Part shown: in pieces, positions 36,863-46,212 of the stretch
How the letters are laid out: every line of letters starts with the position of its first letter
Position numbering within the stretch: position 1 is the first letter of the stretch
NCBI RefSeq assembly: GCF_004320525.1
Contig: NZ_SIHX01000007.1
Span: 186,001 to 250,000 of the forward strand
Length of the DNA: 64,000 nucleotides
Source: Arthrobacter sp. S39
Lineage (GTDB): Bacteria > Actinomycetota > Actinomycetes > Actinomycetales > Micrococcaceae
Direction of reading: 5' to 3'
The notes under the pieces: model-generated
The model's input: only the letters and a program-made list of their open reading frames with translations
The model's database searches: none
Told to the model about the DNA's origin: nothing
Made by a program: the position numbers and the translations under genes

Positions 36863-37150
36863 ATGAGCATCATTTCCGTTGACACCGAACTCCTCCAGCT
36901 CAAGTCCGCCAACGTCAAGGCAACGGTGGACCGGATCAGCGCCGACGTCCAGGCCATGAAACGCGGCCTGGACGAACTCCAGTCCACGTGGCGGGGTTCG
37001 GCGGCCACCAACTTCCAGGCGCTGGTGACCGAATGGACCCTGACCCAAGGCAAGGTCGAAGCCTCGCTGGCCTCGATCAACCTCGCCCTGTCGTCGGCGG
37101 CGGCGACCTACGCGCAGGCCGAGCAAGGCAACACCCAGCGCTTCAGCTGA
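36863..37150 (+). CDS. WXG100-family (ESAT-6-like) protein
   Basis: A 95-residue helical hairpin protein with the WxG turn as STWRGSAATNFQ near residue 43, and the length of the EsxA/EsxB family. Such proteins are secreted by ESX/type VII systems as dimers. RBS GAGAGG lies 8 nt before the ATG. No ESX ATPase, partner Esx protein or substrate gene is in the window, so it is an isolated copy. Confidence 0.8.
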   Translation: MSIISVDTELLQLKSANVKATVDRISADVQAMKRGLDELQSTWRGSAATNFQALVTEWTLTQGKVEASLASINLALSSAAATYAQAEQGNTQRFS

Positions 37151-37234
37151 TGGTGACGCCAGGAAGTGGCGCACACCCGGCGTTCATCAGTGGCGCTCCC
37201 CTGGTGCCGATTGCGGCTGGCTGGTTGGCAGCTG

Positions 37235-38236
37235 TCAGGCTTCGGGGGTGCCCTGGTGGAAGCGGAGCCGCCACCTGCCGTTATCGAGGACCCACAGCGA
37301 GCTGCGGAGGATCGTGCCCGAGCGTGCGTAGCTCCGGTACGTCAGCAGGACCGCGCCGGTGCCGACGCGGTCCGCGCCCAGTATTTCCAGGTCCGTCCGC
37401 TCACCGGGGTCTTCCTCCAGAGCCATCATCATGGCATCGCGGGTCCACACCCGTCCCGAGCTTCCGATCTCCATAAAGTCGGTATGCAGCAGGACGCCGG
37501 TTCGGCCGATGTCGCCACGTACCTCGGGGCCCAGCAGCTCCCGCTCGAGGCCCTCCACGAGTTCCTCCGGCGACTTTCCGGCCGCGTCGGACGTGCCCAG
37601 CGGGTCCTCCTCCAGCTCACTGAACAGATCCGGCTCGCTGAACCGATCCGGCTCACTCAGCAGGTCCTGGTCATTAAACAGGGAAGGTTCGCTGAAGAGG
37701 TCGGGTCCGCCGGAGTCCGCGGCGCGCACAGGCGCAGTGGGAGAAGCGGCTGCTTCCGGGTGACTCGGGGCTCCGGCGAAACCCGGCCCCGAACGGGCCG
37801 CCACGCCCTGCTGGTATGCCGTGGCGGCAGCACGGGCCCGGTCATCGGCGGCCTCGTTCAGGTCGTGGCCCGCATGCCCTTTGACCCATTCGAACGTGTA
37901 CTTCCGGCCCGCGATTTCACGGTCCAGTTCCTTGAGCAGCTCGACGTTCAGGACGGGCTTGCCGTCCGCCTTCCGCCATCCCTTGCGCTTCCACCCGGGC
38001 ATCCATTTGGTGATGGAGTTGATCACGTACTGGCTGTCGCACAAGACCCTCAGGTCTTCGTCGGGAACGTGGGCTGTCGCGCGGAACAGGTCCAGGACAG
38101 CCATCAGCTCGCCCTGGTTGTTCGTGCCGTGCGGCCACCCGCCAGCCCGCCAGCAGTCGTCATTCACGTACCAGGCCCAGCCGGCCGGGCCAGGATTTCC
38201 TAAAGCCGAACCGTCGGCAGCTGCAGTAATCGTCAC
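37235..38236 (-). CDS. RNase HI fused to a DUF4440 (SnoaL-like) domain
   Basis: 333 residues from a GTG at 38236 (AGGATGG 4 nt upstream). Residues 1-140 are RNase HI with Asp8, Glu43, Asp67 and Asp131 in order (AADGSALGNPG, NNQGELMAVL, VLCDSQYVIN, NEAADDRAR). A linker of about 80 residues contains several LFSEP-like repeats (177-208). The last 110 residues are a DUF4440/NTF2-like domain (DFMEIGSSGRVWTRDAM, RSSLWVLDNGRWRLRFHQGT). The enzyme should degrade RNA in RNA-DNA hybrids; the purpose of the fused domain is unknown. Confidence 0.88.
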   Translation of the reverse strand: MTITAAADGSALGNPGPAGWAWYVNDDCWRAGGWPHGTNNQGELMAVLDLFRATAHVPDEDLRVLCDSQYVINSITKWMPGWKRKGWRKADGKPVLNVELLKELDREIAGRKYTFEWVKGHAGHDLNEAADDRARAAATAYQQGVAARSGPGFAGAPSHPEAAASPTAPVRAADSGGPDLFSEPSLFNDQDLLSEPDRFSEPDLFSELEEDPLGTSDAAGKSPEELVEGLERELLGPEVRGDIGRTGVLLHTDFMEIGSSGRVWTRDAMMMALEEDPGERTDLEILGADRVGTGAVLLTYRSYARSGTILRSSLWVLDNGRWRLRFHQGTPEA

Positions 38237-38349
38237 GGAACCATCCTGCCAGACAGCGCCGACAGCGCATTTCGCCGCCCGCACGGGAAACCGCTTACCG
38301 AAAATCTCTTGACGCCGAAGCCGAAGCGCGGCAGAATCGGAATCCTAAC

Positions 38350-38367
38350 CGAGAAAGCGCTTTCTCG
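38350..38367. promoter_or_regulatory. LacI-family operator upstream of the sugar-binding protein
   Basis: An uninterrupted 18-bp palindrome with the core GAGAAAGCGCTTTCTC (38351-38366) and one more pair outside. The central CG and the GAAAGCGCTTTC form are typical of LacI/GalR repressor sites. It lies 82 nt before the binding-protein start. No lacI-type gene is next to it. Confidence 0.75.
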
Positions 38368-38448
38368 ATTGAGCTGTCCCACCGGCACCGAGGCCGTGAC
38401 GGGAACACAGACGGGGTGGACCTCCACCCTTTTGAGGAAGGCACATCA

Positions 38449-39759
38449 ATGAAGATTCGGGCCATCAGCCGCAGGAAGTTCCAGTTCGGCGCAGTCGCCG
38501 TCGCTGTTTCACTGCTTGCCACCGGCTGCGGTGCATCCGGGGGTTCCAGCGAGAACGACCAGGTCACCCTGCGGTTCGCCTGGTGGGGCAACGAGTACCT
38601 CAATGCGCAGACGGAAAAAGTCATCGACGCGTTCGAGGCCGAACATCCCAACATCAAGATCGAATCCGAGCCGGGCGAATGGGCCAGCTACTGGGACAAG
38701 CTCGCCACCAAGACGGCGGCCAATGACGCGCCTGACGTGATCCAGATGGACCAGAAGTACATCGCCGAATACGGCGGCCGCGGGGCGCTGCTGGACCTGT
38801 CCAAACAGAGCGGGATCGACACCTCCAAGCTGGACAAGGAATCCCTGGCGTCCGGACAATACGACAACGCACAGTACGGCCTGAGCACCGGCAAGAACGC
38901 GTACGTCATCATGGCCAACACGAAGGTCTTCGAAGCAGCCAACGTGCCTGTCCCCGACGACACCAAGTGGACCTGGGACGACTTTGTGGACACGGCAGCG
39001 AAGCTCAGCGCGGCCGGCGACGGGAAGAACTACGGTGCCGCCTATGGCAGCAACGAGGCAGACCTCATCATCTGGCTGCGGCAGCACGGCGAGAACCTGT
39101 ACTCCCAGGACGGGAAACTGGATTTCAACGCCTCTACCGCAGCGTCGTTCTGGGAGCGCCTCAAGGAACAGCGTGACTCCAAGGCCAGCCCGCCGGCCAC
39201 GGTCGCCACAGAGGACTCCGGCGCCGGCCTGGAGGAGAGCCTGTTCGGCACCAACCGGGTAGGCATGGCCTGGTGGTGGACCAACCAGCTGGGTTCGCTG
39301 GAAACCACCACCGGGAGCGGCATCAAAATGCTCCGCGCCCCCAGTGTCGACGGGAAGTCTGCTGACAACGGCATGTACTACAAGCCCACGATGTTCTGGT
39401 CCGCGTCCTCACGGTCCAAGCACCCCGAAGCCGCCGCGACGTTCATCAACTACCTGGCCAACAGCCCGGCGGCAGGGGCCATCCTCATGACCGACCGCGG
39501 AGTGCCCGGCAACTCTGAAATCGTGGAGAAGATCACGCCCGCCCTCAAGCCCGCGGACACCACCGTGGTGGCCTTCCTGAAGGACATCGCGCCGGATGTC
39601 GCCGACGCGCCTCCCGTCCCGCCCGTAGGTGCAGGCAGCGTCCAGAACGTCATCAAGCGCTTCACCGACGAAGTCCTGTACGACCGGATGTCTCCCCAGG
39701 CAGCCGCCGAGGCCTTCAAGAAGGAAGTCGAAGGAATGCTGGCAACGGCCCGCAAGTAG
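38449..39759 (+). CDS. Extracellular sugar-binding lipoprotein of an ABC importer
   Basis: 436 residues. The N-terminus has a twin-arginine motif (ISRRKFQFGA) and lipobox LATGC, so it appears to be a Tat-exported lipoprotein. The mature part is a family 1 extracellular solute-binding protein (VTLRFAWWGNEYLNAQTEKV). RBS GAGGAAGG is 7 nt before the ATG. A LacI-type operator upstream suggests sugar induction. No permease or ATPase is adjacent, since a strong terminator follows, so its membrane partners must be encoded elsewhere. Confidence 0.9.
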   Translation: MKIRAISRRKFQFGAVAVAVSLLATGCGASGGSSENDQVTLRFAWWGNEYLNAQTEKVIDAFEAEHPNIKIESEPGEWASYWDKLATKTAANDAPDVIQMDQKYIAEYGGRGALLDLSKQSGIDTSKLDKESLASGQYDNAQYGLSTGKNAYVIMANTKVFEAANVPVPDDTKWTWDDFVDTAAKLSAAGDGKNYGAAYGSNEADLIIWLRQHGENLYSQDGKLDFNASTAASFWERLKEQRDSKASPPATVATEDSGAGLEESLFGTNRVGMAWWWTNQLGSLETTTGSGIKMLRAPSVDGKSADNGMYYKPTMFWSASSRSKHPEAAATFINYLANSPAAGAILMTDRGVPGNSEIVEKITPALKPADTTVVAFLKDIAPDVADAPPVPPVGAGSVQNVIKRFTDEVLYDRMSPQAAAEAFKKEVEGMLATARK

Positions 39760-39814
39760 CGGAGCCCGGAAGCCCGCACATCCTGGCAACAAAGCACGGG
39801 TCACCAGCAAAAAA

Positions 39815-39851
39815 ATAATGCGGCCCCCTCCAGTGGAGGGGGCCGCATTAT
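39815..39851. terminator. Bidirectional terminator between the binding protein and groEL
   Basis: Perfect 17-nt arms (ATAATGCGGCCCCCTCC and its complement) around a 3-nt loop. On the minus strand, the groEL side, the stem is followed by a T run (complement of the A stretch 39809-39815). A textbook intrinsic terminator. Confidence 0.92.
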
Positions 39852-39884
39852 GGTTTGCGCGGAACGTAGTCCGGGCGCTGGGGA

Positions 39885-41618
<1,734 letters not shown>

Positions 41619-41693
41619 TCACTCCAGTAAGGTATTTCTTTCGCTCCTCGACCGGCGCCTGGGCTCCGGGACCGGCCTGGGCCGGGCGTCGCT

Positions 41694-41720
41694 TTAGCAG
41701 TCGGTGCGTAAGAGTGCTAA
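41694..41720 (-). promoter_or_regulatory. CIRCE element, promoter-distal copy
   Basis: On the minus strand TTAGCACTC-N9-GACTGCTAA, one base off the CIRCE consensus TTAGCACTC-N9-GAGTGCTAA. It is the copy closer to groEL, around or just after the predicted transcription start, where HrcA would block elongation. Confidence 0.9.
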
Positions 41721-41724
41721 GTCA

Positions 41725-41755
41725 ATAATTAGCACTCCATAGGTGAGAGTGCAAG
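41725..41755 (-). promoter_or_regulatory. groEL promoter overlapped by a second CIRCE element
   Basis: On the minus strand, -35 TTGCAC (41754-41749), 17-nt spacer, -10 TAATTA (41731-41726). The same bases hold a second CIRCE copy at 41729-41755 (CTTGCACTC-N9-GAGTGCTAA, two bases off), so repressor and RNA polymerase compete for it. Confidence 0.8.
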
Positions 41756-41806
41756 CGAATAGTCCCGGAAACCAGTGTCTGCGGGCCCTCGTTTCGCTCC
41801 CGGCGA

Positions 41807-43072
41807 TCAGCCTGCGGCGCGCCCCGCCGATTCACGGCCGCTCAGCTTGGCCTTGTTGTCGGCTCCGTAGGTGAACACCGTGAAGTTTGCGGAGGTGATG
41901 TCCCCGCTGGCGTCGAATCCGATCGGACCGGATTGCCCGTCGTAGTTGGCGCCGGCTCCGGTCCTAAGCGCTGACACGCAGTCCTTGTAGGACGAGCAGG
42001 GGGCAGCCTGCTTCGGTTCCGTCCCCGGAGCCGTGCCGCCGGAGACGGAAATCAGGTTTGCCGCGATGGACCGGCCCGAGTCGTCGTCTGCCGCCGCTGC
42101 TGCCAGGACAGCCAGCGTCACGGCGTCGTAGGCCTCGGGAGCGTAGGAGAGGTCCTTCAGCGACGGATCGACGGCAAGGAGGCGGGCCTGGAACTCCACG
42201 GAGGGGAACAAGCCCGGCACCACAGCCCGGGCGCCGTCGAGCGCCTTGGATCCCAGTCCCGAACCATACTGGCCGAACGCGCCGTCGCTGAGGATGATCT
42301 TGCTCCCGGACAGTCCCGCATTGTTCAGCTCCGCAATGGCCCCCTGCGCGTCGTCCCGCGCGATGAGCACCACCGCATCAGGCGCAGCCGTCCGGGCCGC
42401 TGCGGCGGCCTGCCGCGCCTCGCCCGGCTTGAACGCTGATGTGCTGGAGGTTTCCAGCCCGGCTCCCTTGGCCGCACTGGCCACCGCGGCAGAGACATCC
42501 TTGCCGTAGGTGCTGTCCTGGTGGACAATCGCCAGGGTCTTTGCGCCGCCGTCCTTGGCGAGTTTGACGAGCACCGAGGCCTGTGCGACGTCGGCAGCCG
42601 CGGTGCGGAAGTAGTAGCCGCCGCTTTTGTACTTGCTCAGCCCTGCCGCCGAGTTGGCCGGTGAGATGAGCGGAATCCGTGCAGCGGACAGAACGTCAAT
42701 GACGGCGGCAGCGTGGCTGGAATCGGTGGGTCCGATAACGACGTCGGCCTTGGCGGCGGCCAGCTCCCTGGCCTGCGCGTCGGGTTCGCCTGCTGGCTGG
42801 GGCAGCAGTTCAACCGGCTTGCCCTTGAGGCCGCCGGTGCTGTTGATTTCCTGCACGGCAAGTTTGGCCGCGGCAAGCTGAGAGTCGTTGAGGAAGTCCT
42901 GCGCTCCGGTGCTGTCCAGGATCAGCCCGACGCGCAGTGTTCCGTCACCCGAGGCCTCCACCGAATCCAGCCGGGCATTTCCCGCCGCGGCGCCGCACCC
43001 GGCCAGCGCAAGCAGGAGCGCCGACGTTGCGGGTATGCGGACAAGGGACGACCGGAAACTCAAGGACTTCAC
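41807..43072 (-). CDS. Branched-chain amino acid-type ABC substrate-binding lipoprotein
   Basis: 421 residues with lipobox LLALAGC and a periplasmic-binding fold of the LivJ/leucine-binding class ([56 protein letters not shown]). It should deliver amino acids or a similar ligand to an ABC importer, but no permease genes are adjacent. The start is a GTG whose last bases overlap the CspA stop (GTGA), giving coupling to the cold-shock gene. Confidence 0.88.
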   Translation of the reverse strand: MKSLSFRSSLVRIPATSALLLALAGCGAAAGNARLDSVEASGDGTLRVGLILDSTGAQDFLNDSQLAAAKLAVQEINSTGGLKGKPVELLPQPAGEPDAQARELAAAKADVVIGPTDSSHAAAVIDVLSAARIPLISPANSAAGLSKYKSGGYYFRTAAADVAQASVLVKLAKDGGAKTLAIVHQDSTYGKDVSAAVASAAKGAGLETSSTSAFKPGEARQAAAAARTAAPDAVVLIARDDAQGAIAELNNAGLSGSKIILSDGAFGQYGSGLGSKALDGARAVVPGLFPSVEFQARLLAVDPSLKDLSYAPEAYDAVTLAVLAAAAADDDSGRSIAANLISVSGGTAPGTEPKQAAPCSSYKDCVSALRTGAGANYDGQSGPIGFDASGDITSANFTVFTYGADNKAKLSGRESAGRAAG

Positions 43073-43275
43073 TCGGCCGGCCGGACGCTTTCGGCCTGCG
43101 GGCCCTTCTCGCCTTCGCCGATTTCCAGCTCAACGCGCTGGCCCTCGTCGAGTGCACGGTAGCCTTCACCCTGGATCGCGGACCAGTGGACAAAGACGTC
43201 GTCACCGGAGCCGTCCACGGTAATAAAGCCGTAGCCCTTTTCAGCGTTGAACCATTTCACGGTTCCCAGTGCCAT
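43069..43275 (-). CDS. cspA: Cold-shock protein CspA
   Basis: 68 residues from the ATG at 43275, the standard family length. RNP1 is KGYGFIT and RNP2 VFVHWSAI. It should be an RNA chaperone. A longer frame to 43311 has no family support. It is followed by the overlapping GTG start of the amino-acid binding lipoprotein. Confidence 0.95.
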   Translation of the reverse strand: MALGTVKWFNAEKGYGFITVDGSGDDVFVHWSAIQGEGYRALDEGQRVELEIGEGEKGPQAESVRPAE

Positions 43276-43432
43276 GATGCCCACTCTTTCAGTAGCGTCC
43301 GCAAGGCCCACGCCACGGTGTGCCGCTTTTTACGAACCGAAGCCTGAAATCACTCTAGCCAATGGCCGCCGGACCGGCCGAGGGGCAGGGCCGGGCTGGC
43401 CGTCAATAGTTATTCAGGTGTAACCCGGATCC

Positions 43433-44068
43433 CTACTTGAAGCCTGGCCCCAGCACCACAACCAGAGGCACCTGGAATTCGGTGCTGCTGACCATCGTGG
43501 GAATGTTCAGGAGTTTGGAAAGTGCCTCGGCGTTGGCCTGCTGGGCCGCACCGGCATAGAAGATCACCGAAGTCTGCTGCGGCGTGCCGCCCCAGTTGCC
43601 TACCTGCCCCAGCGTCCAGCCGTCCGCCTGGACTATCGAGCTGACCCTGCCCGCAAGGCCGGCCGTACCGGCCCCGTTGTAGACCGCGAGGCCCTGGGAC
43701 TTGTTCACTGCGGCGGCGGAGGCAGTAGCGGAGGGCGTTGCACTCGGCTCAGGCACGGTACTGGCGGAAGGCTCCGCGCTGGGGGAAGCCTCGGAGCCCG
43801 CAGACGGTTCGGCGCTGGCGGACGGGTCCGTGCCGGCCTCCGGCGCGGCCGGCGTCTCCAGGCTCGTGGCGGCCTGGCTGCCTGCCTGGGTGAAGCCCAG
43901 CTGCGGGAGGAACAGGAAGGAGACGACGCCGATGGCCAGGGCTACGATGCCAACGGCAAGCATCGGCCACAGGCGGGGCCTCGACGGCGCGGAAGCTGCC
44001 CGGTGGACGCCCTGGCGCGAGGCGGTCTCCGGAACCTTGTCGAATTCATCCCGAGCGTATCTGGTCAT
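43433..44068 (-). CDS. LytR C-terminal domain protein
   Basis: 211 residues. Single TM segment at residues 34-56 (MLAVGIVALAIGVVSFLFLP), a Ser/Pro/Ala-rich linker (60-118), and a C-terminal LytR_C domain (VYNGAGTAGLAGRVSSIVQA). LytR_C occurs alone or fused to LCP enzymes that attach glycopolymers to the wall; the role of the free form is unclear. It faces outside the cell. It follows the DUF3263 gene by 51 nt in the conserved DUF3263-LytR_C-CspA order. Confidence 0.88.
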   Translation of the reverse strand: MTRYARDEFDKVPETASRQGVHRAASAPSRPRLWPMLAVGIVALAIGVVSFLFLPQLGFTQAGSQAATSLETPAAPEAGTDPSASAEPSAGSEASPSAEPSASTVPEPSATPSATASAAAVNKSQGLAVYNGAGTAGLAGRVSSIVQADGWTLGQVGNWGGTPQQTSVIFYAGAAQQANAEALSKLLNIPTMVSSTEFQVPLVVVLGPGFK

Positions 44069-44119
44069 GGTGGCGAGACATCCTTGTTGATTGCTGCTGA
44101 TGGCTCAGCACGAGCGTGG

Positions 44120-44449
44120 TTACGCGTCCGAACCGAGGCGGCGTGCAGTACGTGCCCGCTGTCGCGACGTTCGTAGTCTACGCAATCTCTTGACGAGCAT
44201 CGGATCGTGGGCCAGCGCATCCTCGGTGTCGATCAGCGCATTGAGAAGCTGGTAGTAGTGCGTTGCGGAGAGGTCGAAGAGTTCCCTGATGGCCTGTTCC
44301 TTGGCTCCGGCGTACTTCCACCACTGCCGCTCCAGGGCGAGCATCTGCTGCTCCCGCTCGCCCAGCGGCGAGTCACGGAGGGAAAAGTCAGCCAGCAGCG
44401 AGCCACGTTCTTCGGGCTCCGGCAGGTGTTCCCGAGCTGGTTCCGCCAC
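44120..44449 (-). CDS. DUF3263 protein
   Basis: 109 residues. The DUF3263 core is LGEREQQMLALERQWWKYAG, then AIRELFDLSATHYYQLLNAL, which has the look of a helix-turn-helix. The basic C-terminus (RLRRLRTSRQRARTARRL) could bind nucleic acid. Function unknown; conserved in actinobacteria beside LytR_C and divergent from ung. Confidence 0.85.
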   Translation of the reverse strand: MAEPAREHLPEPEERGSLLADFSLRDSPLGEREQQMLALERQWWKYAGAKEQAIRELFDLSATHYYQLLNALIDTEDALAHDPMLVKRLRRLRTSRQRARTARRLGSDA

Positions 44450-44584
44450 GGCACACTCCTTCGCTGGATTTCGCTGGATAAGGTTAAAAGTCCCACCCCC
44501 ATGCTACGGACGAATAACAGCCTTGTCATTTACGCCGCGTTACGTCCTCCGCGGACCCGGGGGGCATGCTGAGACAATGGGGGC

Positions 44585-45355
44585 GTGTTTGATTCAGAGC
44601 CCCTCTTCGAGCTGGAGCCGGAAGCGGCGGAGGCTGTCGGGTTTGCCGATATGGCACTGCTGCCGCTCGCCGACCTGATGGCCGGCGACTGGGCTGCCGC
44701 CCTGGCGGGGGTGGAAGAGGACCTGCGTGCCGTCCTGCGTTTCCTGGCCGCCGACGTCGCGGCCGGGCACCAGGTGCTGCCGTCGCCGTCGAACGTCCTC
44801 CGCGCGTTCCGGCAGCCGCTGGCTGACGTCAGAGTACTGATCGTCGGGCAGGACCCGTACCCAACGCCGGGGCACGCCGTCGGCTTGTCCTTCGCCGTGG
44901 CCCCCGGCACCCGCCCCATTCCCCGGAGCCTGGCCAACATCTACAAGGAGCTCGAAGCCGACATGGGGTTCCCCGCACGCGTCCACGGCGACCTGACCGC
45001 CTGGACGGAACAGGGCGTGCTGCTCCTCAACCGGGTGATGAGCGTGCGTGCCGGCGCCGCGGGATCCCACCGCGGGAAGGGCTGGGAGGAAATCACGACG
45101 GCGGCAGTCACCGCGGTGGCCGGCCGGCAGCGCGCGGACGGCCGCAGGTCCCCGCTGGTGGCGGTGCTGTGGGGCAAGGACGCGGAATCAGTCCGGCCCC
45201 TTTTGTCCGGCGCCGCGATAGTCTCCAGCGCGCACCCCAGCCCACTGTCGGCGTCGCGCGGTTTTTTCGGTTCCCGGCCTTTCAGCCAGGCCAACGCACT
45301 GCTGGAACAGCAGGGAAGCCCGGGCGTAACCTGGGAACTCCCGCCGGTCCCTTAG
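44585..45355 (+). CDS. ung: Uracil-DNA glycosylase (family 1)
   Basis: 256 residues from a GTG at 44585. It removes uracil from DNA, starting base-excision repair. The water-activating loop GQDPYPTPGHA and the leucine-loop motif AHPSPLSASRGFFGSRPFS are intact, as is LLLNRVMSV. It is divergent from DUF3263. Its stop codon falls within the iron box that controls the next gene. Confidence 0.95.
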   Translation: MFDSEPLFELEPEAAEAVGFADMALLPLADLMAGDWAAALAGVEEDLRAVLRFLAADVAAGHQVLPSPSNVLRAFRQPLADVRVLIVGQDPYPTPGHAVGLSFAVAPGTRPIPRSLANIYKELEADMGFPARVHGDLTAWTEQGVLLLNRVMSVRAGAAGSHRGKGWEEITTAAVTAVAGRQRADGRRSPLVAVLWGKDAESVRPLLSGAAIVSSAHPSPLSASRGFFGSRPFSQANALLEQQGSPGVTWELPPVP

Positions 45356-45370
45356 CTTAGGCTTGCCTTA
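45352..45370 (+). promoter_or_regulatory. Iron box (DtxR/IdeR operator)
   Basis: TTAGCTTAGGCTTGCCTTA matches the DtxR/IdeR consensus TTAGGTTAGSCTAACCTAA at 15 of 19 positions. Its last base is the A of the start codon of the siderophore-interacting protein gene and its first bases contain the ung stop. The mRNA is therefore probably leaderless or very short-leadered, and iron-repressed. Confidence 0.75.
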
Positions 45371-46212
45371 TGAGCACAGTCCCCGCCGCCACCAGCGCTA
45401 CCAAAAAGACCCGTCCGCAGATCAGCCTCACCGTGATCCGCCGCGAAGAGTTGTCGCCGCACATGGTCAGGATCGTTGCCGGCGGCGACGGCTTCGCTGA
45501 CTACGTCAACAACGATTTTGTTGACCGCTACGTGAAGATCGCGTTTCCCCAGCCGGGCGTCGACTACGAGCAGCCGCTGGACCTCTGGAAGATCCGGGAA
45601 ACCATGCCCCGCGAGCAGTGGCCCTTCACGCGCACCTACACGGTCCGCTGGGTGGACCCGGCGGCACGGGAACTGGCCATCGATTTTGTGATCCACGGCG
45701 ACGAGGGCCTGGCCGGCCCGTGGGCGGCCTCCGCGCAGCCCGGCGATTCGCTGACTTTCACCGGACCCGGCGGCGCCTACAACCCGGCGCCGGATGCCGA
45801 CTGGTACCTCTTTGCCGGTGACGAAGCCGCGCTTCCCGCCATCGCTGCTTCATTGGAGTCCCTGCCCGCGTCCGCGTTGGGAGTGGCGTTCCTGGAGGTG
45901 GACAGCGACGCCGACATCCAGCCCGTCACGGCCCCGGCCGGCGTGGAAGTCACCTGGCTCCGGCGTAACGGCGCTCCCGCCGGCGCCGGCGACCTGCTGG
46001 TGTCGGCCGTCGCCAACGCCAACTGGCCCGAAGCCGGGAAAGTCGATGTATTTGCGCACGGCGAGCGCGGCTACATGAAGGGCCTGCGCGACGTGTTTTT
46101 TGTCCAGCGGGGCCTCGAGCGCAAGCAGGTGTCACTGTCCGGTTACTGGGCCGCGGGCCGGGTCGAGGACGATTTCCAGGCCGAAAAGAAACTGCCCATC
46201 GGGCAGATCTAG
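45370..46212 (+). CDS. Siderophore-interacting protein (flavin ferric-siderophore reductase)
   Basis: 280 residues. It belongs to the ViuB/SIP family, in which FAD and NAD(P)H reduce iron(III) taken up as a siderophore complex, freeing Fe(II) in the cytosol. Seen here are the FAD-binding RTYTVRWVDPAARELAIDFV, the DSLTFTGPGGAY loop and the C-terminal signature SGYWAAGRVEDDF. An IdeR iron box overlaps the start. Its stop overlaps that of the convergent ThrE gene by 4 nt (CTAG). Confidence 0.92.
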   Translation: MSTVPAATSATKKTRPQISLTVIRREELSPHMVRIVAGGDGFADYVNNDFVDRYVKIAFPQPGVDYEQPLDLWKIRETMPREQWPFTRTYTVRWVDPAARELAIDFVIHGDEGLAGPWAASAQPGDSLTFTGPGGAYNPAPDADWYLFAGDEAALPAIAASLESLPASALGVAFLEVDSDADIQPVTAPAGVEVTWLRRNGAPAGAGDLLVSAVANANWPEAGKVDVFAHGERGYMKGLRDVFFVQRGLERKQVSLSGYWAAGRVEDDFQAEKKLPIGQI

